53,543 nucleotides of DNA from CAYRFQ01 sp964423615 (GTDB taxonomy: Bacteria > Planctomycetota > Planctomycetia > Gemmatales > Gemmataceae), in NCBI GenBank assembly GCA_964423615.1, contig CAYRFQ010000046.1, positions 1-53,543 of the forward strand, given 5' to 3'. Numbering within the stretch: position 1 is the stretch's first letter; each line of letters starts with the position of its first letter. Both the position numbers and the translations under genes were made by a program. The notes below the pieces were generated by a model. The model made no database searches, had not been told where the DNA came from, and saw nothing but the letters and a program-made list of their open reading frames with translations. This document shows, in pieces, positions 41,801-49,903 of the stretch.

Positions 41801-43048
41801 GGTCAGGAAGTTCTCGTTCAGGTCATCAAGGAAGGCATCGGGACGAAGGGACCGACGCTGAGTACGTACATCAGCATCGCGGGGCGATATTTGGTCCTGA
41901 TGCCTGGGCTGAACCGCATAGGCGTTTCTCGCAAGATCACCGACGAGGAAAAACGCCGCAAACTCCGGGACATCCTGAGCGAGCTCAAGCCACCGAAGGG
42001 CCTTGGGTTCATCATCCGGACGGCTGGCTTGGACCGGACGAAGAAGGAGCTTCAGCGCGACTTGGCGTACCTATCGCGTCTGTGGCAAGTCGTCGTTCGG
42101 CGAATCCGCAAGCTCAAGTCGCCGACCGAAATTTATCAGGAAAGCGACATGATCACGCGGACGATCCGGGATACGTACACGTCGGACATTCAGTCGATCG
42201 TTGTGGACGAACCGCGTTCGTTTGAACACGCGCAGGAGTTTTTGCAGATCGTGATGCCGAGGTACGCCAATCGTATCAAGCTCTACACCGACAAGGTGCC
42301 GATGTTCCAGCAGTACCGCATCGAGGACGAGATCAACAAGATTCACAAGCGGCACGTGCCGTTACCCAACGGTGGATCGATCGTGATCGACCAGACCGAG
42401 GCGTTGGTCGCGATCGACGTCAATAGCGGTAACTTCCGTGTTGATAATAATGCCGAGGAGACGGCTTACCACATGAACTTGTTGGCGGCCCGAGAAATCG
42501 CTCGTCAGTTGCGGCTTCGTGACCTTGGTGGAGTCATCGTCAACGACTTCATCGACATGCGTGAGGAGAAACACAGGCGAAGCGTGGAAAAGGCGTTGCG
42601 TGATGCGGTTCGACGCGATCGGGCGCGTACGAAGATTTTGAAAATCTCTCAGTTCGGGATCATCGAGATGACTCGGCAACGGATTCGTCCGTCGCTCAAG
42701 CGTAGCGTGTACCACGACTGTCCGCACTGTACCGGGTCTGGGCAGGTCAAGACGAGCGAGAGCATGAGCATCGACGTCATGCGGATGATCCAACACGCAG
42801 CCACGTTCGAGAATATCAACTACATCACGATCCGGGTCCAGGAAGAGGTTGCGGCTTCCTTGCTCAACCGGAAACGGCGGGAGATTAGCCGGATCGAAGA
42901 GTCGTCCGGCGCGCGGGTGCAAATTAGCGGAATTGCTGGCACCGAGCCGGAGTTCTTAGAGTTTCTGTGCTACGACAACAATAACAACGAAATTCGGTTC
43001 CTCCCGATGGAGTCCCCTCGGCCACCACGTCGGCGATATGGATCGTAG
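38834..43048 (+). CDS. Rne/Rng family ribonuclease with a giant insertion in the S1 domain
   Basis: 1404 residues; GAGGAC lies eight bases before the ATG. Residues 1-85 start an RNase E/G S1 domain ('GNIYKGRIVNIEPSIQAAFV', 'DFGVGRNGFLHVSDV'). The domain resumes at about residue 981 with 'IFKRGQEVLVQVIKEGIGTK' and runs into the RNase core. In E. coli RNase E these two parts are about 15 residues apart; here some 890 residues lie between. The insertion is acidic, with a Lys/Arg-rich block near 480-600 and nearly pure Asp/Glu near 730-850. Catalytic Asp1195 ('VAIDVNSG') and Asp1238 ('NDFIDM') and the zinc-link Cys1296/Cys1299 ('CPHC') have exactly the E. coli spacing. It should process mRNA and rRNA. 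The C-terminal scaffold of E. coli RNase E is absent. Confidence 0.9.
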   Translation: MKKEMLINVLQPEECRIAILEDGVLEELYVERTSHESYVGNIYKGRIVNIEPSIQAAFVDFGVGRNGFLHVSDVEPAYYRHLLEQQQPRESRKRREGGGRSNKRSGVSRPNVEIPRPEAPPEVVEVDEDSDPEEILSIIPYDLGDADVIRVVDPSFAGSETEQDEEVTVHDDHSPRAEMDSRSFSDGDEEDPEAEIVEVDETDVIDDYAEDFEEGDVGAVETRSFREDEDNDTLDAVGGTETKKTEEFAPKRIQSFGAGIFDDDFPDPYSETLEQETSSRELDDESDPLADRLEGDLVSSEVDVDQVENPFAFLQSFAIEYLGAEFQPSARQAATEIVELSFEALIFRQPDTPLFPRSSRGEEPRDESAGDVVETADLAETSEVAEEFPESGVELDSRAAETSEVGGSLVEETAEMVGLATEEPQDLVDLVAEDEVPVVEFALTEVKDPQALPDNPEEETTDDSVGATSVAEAPAVEEELETEKPKRKTRKRKTTAKKAKKKSEGDQEEDDESSQEESTEGNSAAEVKTTTKRKRRSSKTKTSEEESEDDADEGETKPKKSRTRKTKSTRKKASDEEETKPKAKTRTRKSRTKKAEETPKPNRSDEEKTEDTSVNDMAVESSGETTQTSEPEPRDDTPPRPMGSAERRTREDDEPITDSLDPFPPVDPKESAEDSDGVAEGDFSDLQEDGSEDHEDGSFGDDSDDELVVSGEEDLSTEGSEQSEDTMNDPFGDWDDEDDEETTWEKKENLTFDDLFGPDPGDDLPPSVEWEEEDDLDDDLVEEDDLDDDEEDDLDEEDDLDDDPFPIDDEDDEEYSFSDEDLSFSLAQSEDEDEDELEDTVDDLDEADDLDQGDDAEDVETDDGSKLVQETARSTQGEETGEHEEPSRGRSRNGRSRRERSRNGKRGDRETDESQNLTADALDDQRPAGRSSDQSFDEDDLDDDFDDYDPDQSSRRSRDRRGRRSKGSGGGRRSGAGRPKPAIQDIFKRGQEVLVQVIKEGIGTKGPTLSTYISIAGRYLVLMPGLNRIGVSRKITDEEKRRKLRDILSELKPPKGLGFIIRTAGLDRTKKELQRDLAYLSRLWQVVVRRIRKLKSPTEIYQESDMITRTIRDTYTSDIQSIVVDEPRSFEHAQEFLQIVMPRYANRIKLYTDKVPMFQQYRIEDEINKIHKRHVPLPNGGSIVIDQTEALVAIDVNSGNFRVDNNAEETAYHMNLLAAREIARQLRLRDLGGVIVNDFIDMREEKHRRSVEKALRDAVRRDRARTKILKISQFGIIEMTRQRIRPSLKRSVYHDCPHCTGSGQVKTSESMSIDVMRMIQHAATFENINYITIRVQEEVAASLLNRKRREISRIEESSGARVQISGIAGTEPEFLEFLCYDNNNNEIRFLPMESPRPPRRRYGS

Positions 43049-43065
43049 GAGCCAGGTGAAAAGGT

Positions 43066-43099
43066 GAAAGGAACCGGGGATTCTTTCCTGGTTCCTTTC
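43066..43099 (+). terminator. Hairpin after the RNase E/G gene
   Basis: Perfect 10-bp arms gaaaggaacc (43066-43075) and ggttcctttc (43090-43099), extendable inward by about four more pairs, lie 17 bases after the stop. The following stretch is not T-rich, so this may be a terminator or a 3'-end protector. Confidence 0.55.
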
Positions 43100-43225
43100 G
43101 CTTGCCTGCCGATCTTTCGTTCGAGACATCTCTGTTCGCAATTTCATCCTATTTTTGGAACACCTTGCCGATGTCGGGCGTTATGCCAGGGAGTGTCGCA
43201 GTCCGTTTTGTGTTGCGATTTCCGC

Positions 43226-44791
43226 CTACGTTAACACCACGAGTTTCGGGCAATGTTTTCGAATTTCCTGGAGATGATCCCGAGCGAGCCAATCGCCCCG
43301 GAGATCGAGGATTTCCAGAGCCGGAAACTTCTTGACGTGTTGGCCGATGTTTTCGCTGTGGCTGCTGCCAGGTAGTTTCAAGTAAGTGATGCCTTGAAAT
43401 TTAGTTAGAGCTTGCCAGATTCGCGAAGGTCGTCCGTAACCCACCTCCAGAGCTTTGACGTGTTTGAGTTTTGAAAGTGCGTGGATGGCAGCCGCTCCGG
43501 GAGACCCCGGTAGGGTTAACCGCTCGACGTTGGGGCAACGCTCGACGATGATTTTCGCGCTTTGTTTAGGGAGCACACCTAGCCCTGCCCAGTACGAGTT
43601 GAGGAACTCCAAGGCCCTGAGTCCAGGGAGGGGAGGGAGTTGATCCCAGTCGGTTTGGTCTTCGCTACCCACGAGCCGGAGTTCCTGAAGGTTTGGAAAC
43701 TGTTTGAGGTTCCCCAACCCGGTAAGGCGTCGTTGGTTTCGGTGGACGTGCAGACACTGTAGCTTCGTCAGCGTTGGCAATGCGCTGAGGGAAAGAGGCG
43801 AGTCTGATGGAGAGCCAGTGGCCGACAAGGTGAGTCGTTCCAACTTCGGTAGCTGGTCCAGGCAGGCCACGTCTTCTTCGGTTCGCCAATGACGCATCGA
43901 GAGTTCGCGAAGGTTGGGCCACTTCGGAAACACGCAGGGAGCTGGGTCGTGTACGGCGAGGGAGGTGTTGAGGAAGAAGCGAAATTTTCGCAGCTTTGTC
44001 AACGATTCGAGCTGGAGCCAGCTTTCGGTCGTCAGGCCGAAGACCTGCCCGAGGTCGAGTTCTTCGAGGGTCTTGAATTTTCGCAGGACTCGGACAGCAT
44101 TGCCCGTGATGCCGTGTTCGAAATGGAGTTGTCGGAGGTGTGGAAACGCCGGCAAGGATTCGGCCTCGGGTTCGGAGACGAAATGGTCCTGGCTGTACAA
44201 TTTTAGTGAGCGTAGTTGTTCCATGGTCTCGAGCGGTGCGAAGGCGGTCTTCGAACGAATCCCGGGATACGAACAACGCAGCTTTCGCACGTTGGCATAA
44301 TGGGCGATCTCGTTGATTTCGTTTTGTCGAAGTAAGGCTCGGTTTGTGCGACGGATTTCCGCCGTTCTTTGGACAAGATCGGGTGGTAATTGTTCGGCGA
44401 TCCCGGCTCGAAGTCGGTCTCCTGCCCAGGCCACCCAGCCGATGTGTTGTTTGTGTTGGTCCCACCAAGTTACTGCGTGCGGTTGGAGAAAGGATTCGGG
44501 AGAGCCTTCGAGAGCCAAGAAGCCGCGTTGCCACAGAAGCCGCCCCGATTTGTATCGGTGTGTCTTCCAGGCCTCACGGTGTTTGCGGATCAACTGTTCG
44601 CGGCGTTTTCGCAACTCGTGGAGTTTTGGGGCGATGTCTTCGGCTTCGTGTGTAGGCAGTTCGCACTCGATGCGGATGCGCTCGGCCCAGTCGGGATCGC
44701 CGTTTTCTTCGAGCCAGTCGGCGTAAACGAGGCGCGGGGTGTCGTCGTCAGGGTTGTCGAGAATGGCCTGGAAGAGAGAGTCGTTCGTCAT
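43226..44791 (-). CDS. TIGR02996-domain protein with leucine-rich repeats
   Basis: 521 residues from the ATG at 44791; the longest frame adds 16 residues. Residues 1-50 are the TIGR02996 domain ('LFQAILDNPDDDTPRLVYAD', 'WLEENGDPDWAERIRIECEL'). From about residue 170 the protein has irregular leucine-rich repeats ('LKTLEELDLGQVF'-type units such as 'LPKLERLTLSATGS', 'FPNLQELRLVGSEDQ', 'FPALEILDLRGDWL'), suggesting a binding solenoid in the cytoplasm. It is convergent with the RNase gene. It is a larger relative of the 24942-26069 product. Function unknown. Confidence 0.85.
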   Translation of the reverse strand: MTNDSLFQAILDNPDDDTPRLVYADWLEENGDPDWAERIRIECELPTHEAEDIAPKLHELRKRREQLIRKHREAWKTHRYKSGRLLWQRGFLALEGSPESFLQPHAVTWWDQHKQHIGWVAWAGDRLRAGIAEQLPPDLVQRTAEIRRTNRALLRQNEINEIAHYANVRKLRCSYPGIRSKTAFAPLETMEQLRSLKLYSQDHFVSEPEAESLPAFPHLRQLHFEHGITGNAVRVLRKFKTLEELDLGQVFGLTTESWLQLESLTKLRKFRFFLNTSLAVHDPAPCVFPKWPNLRELSMRHWRTEEDVACLDQLPKLERLTLSATGSPSDSPLSLSALPTLTKLQCLHVHRNQRRLTGLGNLKQFPNLQELRLVGSEDQTDWDQLPPLPGLRALEFLNSYWAGLGVLPKQSAKIIVERCPNVERLTLPGSPGAAAIHALSKLKHVKALEVGYGRPSRIWQALTKFQGITYLKLPGSSHSENIGQHVKKFPALEILDLRGDWLARDHLQEIRKHCPKLVVLT

Positions 44792-45169
44792 TGCTGGTCC
44801 TACACAGAATTGTTGGAGAGTGTCTCGCAAGATGGACACAGGGATATGTTGGTTCGTTCGCGATGAATGTGCAAAGTCCGTTGGGTGATTTTCAGCGCGG
44901 TGGTGAATGGTGGAAGAAAGGCTCCATCGTCAAGTCCACCAGAACGCCGCGATGCGGGAGACCGTTACCAATAATCTCTATTGTGTATTTCGTTGGGGAG
45001 GGCGTCGGCTTGAGGGCGAGTTTGGGTTTTCTTTTGGGATTTGCACCTTCGGACCAAAGGTCAAAGCAAAGATATCCAAGTGGCGGGTGGTTGCGGTGCC
45101 AAAGAAAAGGCCCCGCTCAGTAGCGACTGGTGAGGGCCTTGTCGGTTGAGGTTTATTCGAGATGGTCGA
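44792..45169. other. Intergenic region with a minus-strand terminator
   Basis: About 380 bases between two minus-strand genes. Apart from the terminator at 45100-45140 nothing is recognised; a plus-strand frame at 44907-45149 has no protein character. Confidence 0.45.
45100..45140 (-). terminator. Rho-independent terminator for the 45170-45832 gene
   Basis: Arms aaggccc (45107-45113) and gggcctt (45134-45140) form a GC-rich stem, and on the minus strand the RNA continues as uuuucuuu. It lies 30 bases past the stop of the gene at 45170-45832. Confidence 0.7.
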
Positions 45170-45832
45170 TCACAGGCGTTTTCGGACGGCGTCGGCGACG
45201 TCTGGGTCGGGTATGGTTTGGATGAGTTGCTTGAGCTGCTTGCGGATTTGGGCCGTTTGGGGCGGGCAGACTTTTGCGTCGAATTCGACGTCGGCAAATT
45301 CCTTGAGGCGGAGTTTTCTTTCGAGTTGGTATCCGAGTTTGCTCTTTTCGTCGGACTGGACGTCGGGTGCGTCTTTGGCGAAGTCTTGGAGTTTTTTCGC
45401 CATGCGGAGTAGTTCTCTGCCTTCACGGACGTTGAAGAGGAAGTGTCTTGTGTTGGGATCGTTCGTGGCTACGCTGACGAGAGTGAGGAGGTCCTTGTCG
45501 AGAACTGCTCCGGCGTAGTTCAGGGCGGAAGTCAATTTTTTGGCGAGAATGTCGGACTGAATGATCCGAGCGTAGAATTTTGGTCGGTCGGCATCGGCGA
45601 TTTTTCTACCGACCATTGGGTTGTTTTCGAAGGTCAGTGCTTTCTTGTATAGTTCGGCGGCCTTGGCATGTTCTCCCTGATCCCAAAGTTGGTCCGCACG
45701 GTCGACGTCTGTTTGCATCGATAATGCTTTTGTCACGTTTCCATAGCAGCCGAGAATCAGGCCAATCACGCCGACCGAAATCGTCCCAAATACAACATAC
45801 GACAACCAAGATGCCTTTGCTATGTTCGTCAT
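45170..45832 (-). CDS. Membrane-anchored TPR-like hypothetical protein
   Basis: 220 residues from the ATG at 45832 (a GTG two codons earlier is possible). An N-terminal membrane helix ('VVFGTISVGVIGLILGCYGN') at residues 14-33 is followed by a TPR-like unit ('ADQLWDQGEHAKAAELYKKA') and then helical sequence with 'LDKDLLTLVSVATNDPNTRH'. It is probably an anchored helper protein facing the extracytoplasmic side. No family is recognised. A terminator follows. Confidence 0.7.
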   Translation of the reverse strand: MTNIAKASWLSYVVFGTISVGVIGLILGCYGNVTKALSMQTDVDRADQLWDQGEHAKAAELYKKALTFENNPMVGRKIADADRPKFYARIIQSDILAKKLTSALNYAGAVLDKDLLTLVSVATNDPNTRHFLFNVREGRELLRMAKKLQDFAKDAPDVQSDEKSKLGYQLERKLRLKEFADVEFDAKVCPPQTAQIRKQLKQLIQTIPDPDVADAVRKRL

Positions 45833-46011
45833 CCTCACACCTGTTTGAAAAAGTTAAAGGGGAAAGTGTGCTCGGACGGGATTCACTCATCGGAGGAACG
45901 TCTTCGGTGTCCAGAAGAATTCCATGGGAAGTCTAGCTTGAGTGACGAGGTTGTGCAAAGTAATAGAATGAGTTTCTTTGACATATTGTGGTCCGGTGAT
46001 CATCCCTGGAA

Positions 46012-46518
46012 ATGGAACACGTAATGATCCGAACTGCCAAGCCCAGCGACGTGCCTGTCATTTGCCAACTGATTCGAGATTTGGCTGAGTATGAACGGCT
46101 ATCCCACGAAGTCGTTCTCTCCGAAGAGAAGGTGAAGGAACATTTGTTCAGAGAGCGACCTTACGCCGAAGTGTTGTTGGCCGAGGAGGAAACCGAGGTC
46201 GTTGGGTTTGCTTTGTTTTTCTACAACTATTCGACGTTCCTGGGAAAGCCGGGACTTTATTTGGAAGACCTGTTCGTGAAGCCCGCAAACCGAGGCAAGG
46301 GACATGGCAAGAAGCTGCTGACGGCGCTGGCAAAACTCGCCGTCGAGCGAGATTGTGGGCGCATGGAGTGGGCCGTGTTGGATTGGAACGAGCCGTCGAT
46401 ACAGTTCTACAAGGGGCTCGGAGCTGGGACGATGGACGAGTGGACGACGTATCGGTTGACCGGGGAGGCGTTGGTGCAGGCGGGGGAGATGTTTGGGGGC
46501 GAGATCAACAAGGGATAA
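46012..46518 (+). CDS. GNAT-family N-acetyltransferase (diamine acetyltransferase-like)
   Basis: 168 residues (an ATG four codons in is also a candidate). The GNAT signature is 'VKPANRGKGHGKKLLTALAK' (acetyl-CoA pyrophosphate loop), with 'GLYLEDLFVKP' before it and 'MEWAVLDWNEPSIQFYKGLG' after it; the whole order matches the spermidine/spermine or thialysine N-acetyltransferase subgroup. The likely substrate is a small amine. It is a single plus-strand gene, 29 bases upstream of a truncated WD40 gene. Confidence 0.88.
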   Translation: MEHVMIRTAKPSDVPVICQLIRDLAEYERLSHEVVLSEEKVKEHLFRERPYAEVLLAEEETEVVGFALFFYNYSTFLGKPGLYLEDLFVKPANRGKGHGKKLLTALAKLAVERDCGRMEWAVLDWNEPSIQFYKGLGAGTMDEWTTYRLTGEALVQAGEMFGGEINKG

Positions 46519-46546
46519 TGTAACTTTCACCAATCGGAGAACGACC

Positions 46547-46756
46547 ATGATAAAGGAATGCTTGGCCCTTGGATTTTGGATTGGGGTGACGGTTTTGGGC
46601 CTGGCGCGACAGCCCAAAGCTATGCTGAAAGGGGACAAAGGACTCGTGCTCTGTGTGGCCTTCAGCCTCGATGGCAAGACACTTGCTTCGGAAAGTTTTG
46701 ACAAGACGATCAAACTTTGGGATGTGTCAAAGTGGACGGCCAAGCGGAGACGGTGA
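46547..46756 (+). pseudogene. Truncated WD40-repeat protein
   Basis: 69 residues with GGAGA seven bases before the ATG. A signal-like start ('LALGFWIGVTVLGLARQ') leads into 'VLCVAFSLDGKTLASESFDK' and 'TIKLWDVSKW', exactly one WD40 blade, and then stops. WD40 propellers need about seven blades, so this is the start of a longer gene cut short. No further WD40 blade is seen downstream in any frame before unrelated sequence begins. Confidence 0.55.
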
Positions 46757-46906
46757 TTGTACCCACGAGCAGTTTGCTCTCGGTGGTGGCGTTGCCAGTG
46801 GAAATTGCCAAAGGTTTGGAGGTTGAAGTGCTTTGCGGACCTATGTCTTTTTCTATATCGGACTTTCGATTTTGAGGTGAGATATTTGAGTTTGGTCTCC
46901 GAATGG

Positions 46907-47442
46907 TTATGAATTGTTCCGAACACTCAACGTTAGCCGAATCGAGAACCCCGAATTGCGCCATGGATGAGTGGGTTCCAAAATGGACCCCGATAACCAT
47001 GTGTAAGCTGGTTGGCCCAAGAACTCGGCGTCTTGATCAGGATGGCTTCCGACACGCGGGCTCTCGGGGTCTATTCGGATGTCTCCCTGTGTACTGTACA
47101 CGAGCAAGACTTGTTTGGTTGGATCGCCAGGATAAACGGTCAGTTGATAGTATTGGATGTCCACGCGTCTTTCATCTAACAGCCGGAACTGCGAAATCGT
47201 AATTCGAGTTCGAATGCTCTGATTTCTGGCCATCTCTTCATTGGGACAATGTTGGACGATGTCGCGAAGTTCTGTCTCCAAGGCTTCGCGAATTGTTGTC
47301 CTTTCTCGATCCGCTCGTACCCCATATTCCGGACCAAGAAAACGTACCGAATGCGTAATGTCCGTGGATCAACAAATTGGACAATTTCATGACCGAAAGG
47401 TATCTGGATTGGTTGAGTTATCGAGTAAACTTCCACACACAT
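46907..47442 (-). pseudogene. Possibly frameshifted hypothetical gene
   Basis: Two overlapping minus-strand frames join well if a frameshift is allowed near 47360. The first begins 'MCVEVYSITQPIQIPFGHEI' and runs to 'VDPRTLR'; the second then reads 'HSVRFLGPEYGVRADRERTT' and continues through 'ALETELRDIVQHCPNEEMAR' and 'RRVDIQYYQLTVYPGDPTKQ' to a stop at 46907. The joined protein would be about 178 residues. No family is recognised. It may be a decayed gene or a sequencing error. Confidence 0.35.
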
Positions 47443-47956
47443 CTGAATTTTCTGGGCGGTAGGTGGAAATTAAACTCCGTTCGTTTTGATCCCGCAAGTT
47501 TTGGAATGCCACGAGCCCTTCTCGAGATAGGATCACTTGGACGGTCGGATGAATAAGAGTCGTGTTTGTTTTGGTTCTTTGGGTTCCGTGGGTTTCCAAC
47601 CACGGCCAGGATCTATCGCTCCTTCGGGGCTGAAAATCAAAAACACGACACTTGTTTAGCCGAATACCCTCGTGATCCTTCCGGTTCCTAAATCCTTCTC
47701 CCCCAAGGAGAAGGATTTTGAAAACACTTCGGCCCTTCTGAACGGATTCAAGCTGAGGGGAAAGCTTATGGTTTCCAATGGAACTCAGTTTAGTTCGTCT
47801 TGTTGTTTTCTTTTCCGTGAGTTCTTGGCTCTTCCTTGGGGATCACAGGGATGACTTGGTTCCCAAGAACTCGTCGGAGTGCTCGGTCGGGCCGTTCTCG
47901 CATTTCTTTCCATTCTTCGTGGATTTGTTCTTCGGTCAGGCCCGCAAAATCGTTCT
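47443..47956. other. Intergenic region with the second repeat copy
   Basis: About 510 bases between the frameshifted gene and mtnC. It contains copy B of the dispersed element (47541-47663). The remainder (47664-47956) shows no supported gene. Confidence 0.5.
47541..47663 (+). repeat. Structured dispersed element, copy B
   Basis: About 123 bases, same orientation as copy A at 32069-32189. The outer stem is better here (GTCGTGTTT with AAACACGAC is perfect). Inside is CCGTGG-gtttccaa-CCACGG and a second hairpin gctcc-ttcg-gggc. Both copies share 'ggttctttgggttccgtggg' in the middle and 'aaaacacgacacttgtt' near the end. Confidence 0.75.
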
Positions 47957-48712
47957 TTATGATGAACTTGTGGGTCCAGTCTCGCTGAAGTGAATTTCCT
48001 CAAACGACTCGACACTCCGATGCCCATGTCCTTCTTCGACGGGCTTATTTTCGGGCCGCAGTAACAACACCGTTTGAAACCCAGCTTCTTTGGCGGCGTC
48101 GAGTTCAGCCACGATGTCGCTGCAAAAGAGGATTTCGTTCGGCGGCAGGTCCATGGCCTGGGCGATCTTGGTGTAGCTGGCGGCTTCTTTCTTGGGGCCG
48201 GTGGTGGTGTCGTAGTGGCCCTGAAAACACGAAAGCAAGTCGCCGTGTTCGGTGTGGCCGAAGAATAGTTTTTGGGCCGTGATGCTACCCGAAGAATAAA
48301 TCCGGACGTCGAGTCCTTTTTCGTTCCAGGTTTTCAACCGGTCGGGGACGTCGTCAAAGACGTGCGAACGGAGTTGTCCACCGAGGAACCCGTCTTTCCA
48401 GATGAGTCCTTGCAGTTCTTTGAGTCCCGTGGCTTTGACGTCACCGTCCATTAACCGATGGACTTCGGCAACGACTTTTGCGCGGGCTTCGGTGGGAAAC
48501 GATTCACCGACCCACTCGGGCAACGAAGGTGCACCAGCGTCCTTGGCGATTTGTTCGCAGGCTGCTTGGGTTTCGGGAGCGTCCCACTGCTGGCTCAGGA
48601 ATTCGGTAACGTGTTCTCGGGCGTAAGGGAAGAGCACGTCGAAAACGTAGCTGACCGACGACGTGGTTCCCTCGATGTCCAACAAGATGCCTTTTCCGGA
48701 GAAGAGAATCAT
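47957..48712 (-). CDS. mtnC: Enolase-phosphatase E1
   Basis: 251 residues from the ATG at 48712, which overlaps the mtnD stop in an ATGA. The HAD-type MtnC motif is 'GILLDIEGTTSSVSYVFDVL', with Asp12 and Glu14 (the D-I-E form is typical of MtnC). Later come 'VRIYSSGSITAQKLFF' and 'GPKKEAASYTKIAQAM' and 'EILFCSDIVAELDAAKEAGF'. It enolises and dephosphorylates 2,3-diketo-5-methylthiopentyl-1-phosphate to acireductone in methionine salvage. It is translated together with mtnD, the next enzyme. mtnB, mtnA and mtnN are not in the window. Confidence 0.93.
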   Translation of the reverse strand: MILFSGKGILLDIEGTTSSVSYVFDVLFPYAREHVTEFLSQQWDAPETQAACEQIAKDAGAPSLPEWVGESFPTEARAKVVAEVHRLMDGDVKATGLKELQGLIWKDGFLGGQLRSHVFDDVPDRLKTWNEKGLDVRIYSSGSITAQKLFFGHTEHGDLLSCFQGHYDTTTGPKKEAASYTKIAQAMDLPPNEILFCSDIVAELDAAKEAGFQTVLLLRPENKPVEEGHGHRSVESFEEIHFSETGPTSSS

Positions 48713-49293
48713 GGGTTTACCACACCAGAGATGTTGGCGTCTTTCGTTGGCAGGTAATTGGGCCCGAAGCACAGTGGTTGGTAGTTGGTGTCGACGCCGC
48801 TTTCGGTGTAATGCGGGACCCATCCGGACTTGTCGAGGAACAAGCGGATGGCTCGGATTCGTCGGTCGTCACAAAGGTCGAACCAGTGTTTGATTCCGGC
48901 GGGGACGTTGATCAAATCGCCCTGTTCGAGTTGCAGACCGAAGATCGGTCCGTTTTCGGGATTGATGTGGAAGACGCCGCTGCCGCCGACGATGAAACGA
49001 ACCTCGTCTTCGGAGTGCGTGTGTTCGCTGCGGAACTTGTCGAGCATTTTTTCCAGGTCGGGAATGGCCGGGGTCACGTTGACGACGTCCGCCGTGACGT
49101 AGCCGCCTTGTTGCTTCAGTCGCTCGATTTCCGGACCGTAGGCTTCGAGGATTTCTTCGTCGGTGGCTTCGGCTTTCAAGCGGCCTTCGACTTCCCATTG
49201 TTCGTACTGAATCCCGAAAGGCTTGAGAAATTCGGTGATGGCTTCGGGGGAATCGATTTCACGATTTTCGTCTTGGATGCGGATATGTGCCAT
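48709..49293 (-). CDS. mtnD: Acireductone dioxygenase
   Basis: 194 residues, the usual size. The cupin metal ligands are His91, His93 and Glu97 ('SEHTHSEDEVRF') and His136 ('AGIKHWFD'). With Fe it makes the 2-oxo acid precursor of methionine. It comes before mtnC and overlaps it by four bases. Its leader (49294-49420) contains a long inverted repeat. No SAM riboswitch is seen. Confidence 0.94.
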   Translation of the reverse strand: MAHIRIQDENREIDSPEAITEFLKPFGIQYEQWEVEGRLKAEATDEEILEAYGPEIERLKQQGGYVTADVVNVTPAIPDLEKMLDKFRSEHTHSEDEVRFIVGGSGVFHINPENGPIFGLQLEQGDLINVPAGIKHWFDLCDDRRIRAIRLFLDKSGWVPHYTESGVDTNYQPLCFGPNYLPTKDANISGVVNP

Positions 49294-49362
49294 TCTTGCT
49301 TCCTCTTTGTGAATCGGCTTTTCTTTTGGGGGTCAAAGTGTCTGGGCGGGATTCGAGAGGGC

Positions 49363-49414
49363 GCGTCTTCCCAACAATGAAAGGCACCACACCACCGGTT
49401 GTTGGGAAAGACGC
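49363..49414. repeat. Long inverted repeat upstream of mtnD
   Basis: gcgtcttcccaacaa (49363-49377) and ttgttgggaaagacgc (49399-49414) are complementary but for one extra base, giving a 15-bp stem with a 21-base centre. It lies 70 bases upstream of mtnD, in the probable leader of the mtnD-mtnC message. It may be a regulatory hairpin, a terminator or a REP-type element. Confidence 0.7.
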
Positions 49415-49836
49415 CTCGTAGCAGTTAGTATCTGAGTTCGCCGACGTTTTGCAACCTTTTGGACTGATTTGTGAAGTAATGAAGTGTGTCTCTGGATTTT
49501 TGAATTCTATGTTCGTTGTAGGTATTCGGGAGTGTGTACAGAACTGCGGCCCAGAAAACGTACACGCGGGCGAGAGGGACCTATGGCAGAAATGAAAACG
49601 TACACACGAACTGCGTGGACCTACGATGTCCCGGCAACTTCAAATTCCAAAAATGAGAGGAGCACCCGACGATTTTTGTGAAAATAACACGGCGTTCAAT
49701 CCTATTATATTATGAGGAGATGCGCGCAAGGACGGTCCAAAAACTCGAAAATGAACCAAAATGGCGATTTTTCGAGGGTCGTTTTCCATAAACAATTGAT
49801 ATTTAAAGACATGCGAAAATCGAGAGGTGTCAAAAA

Positions 49837-49903
49837 GGTGCAATTTAGGCGCAGGTTTAGTGCAAGAAAGGCGCAGGTTTGGTGCAGTTTTAGCGCAGTT
49901 TTC
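49837..49903. repeat. Degenerate ~11.5-base repeats
   Basis: About six units of the form GGYGCARTTTTA follow each other: ggtgcaattta, ggcgcaggttta, gtgcaagaaa, ggcgcaggttt, ggtgcagtttta, gcgcagttttc. The period is near one helical turn. No coding function is apparent. Confidence 0.55.

Noticed and set aside
49294..49420. Possible SAM riboswitch before mtnD
   Set aside because: I looked for the S-box core on the minus strand and did not find it; only a simple long hairpin is present.
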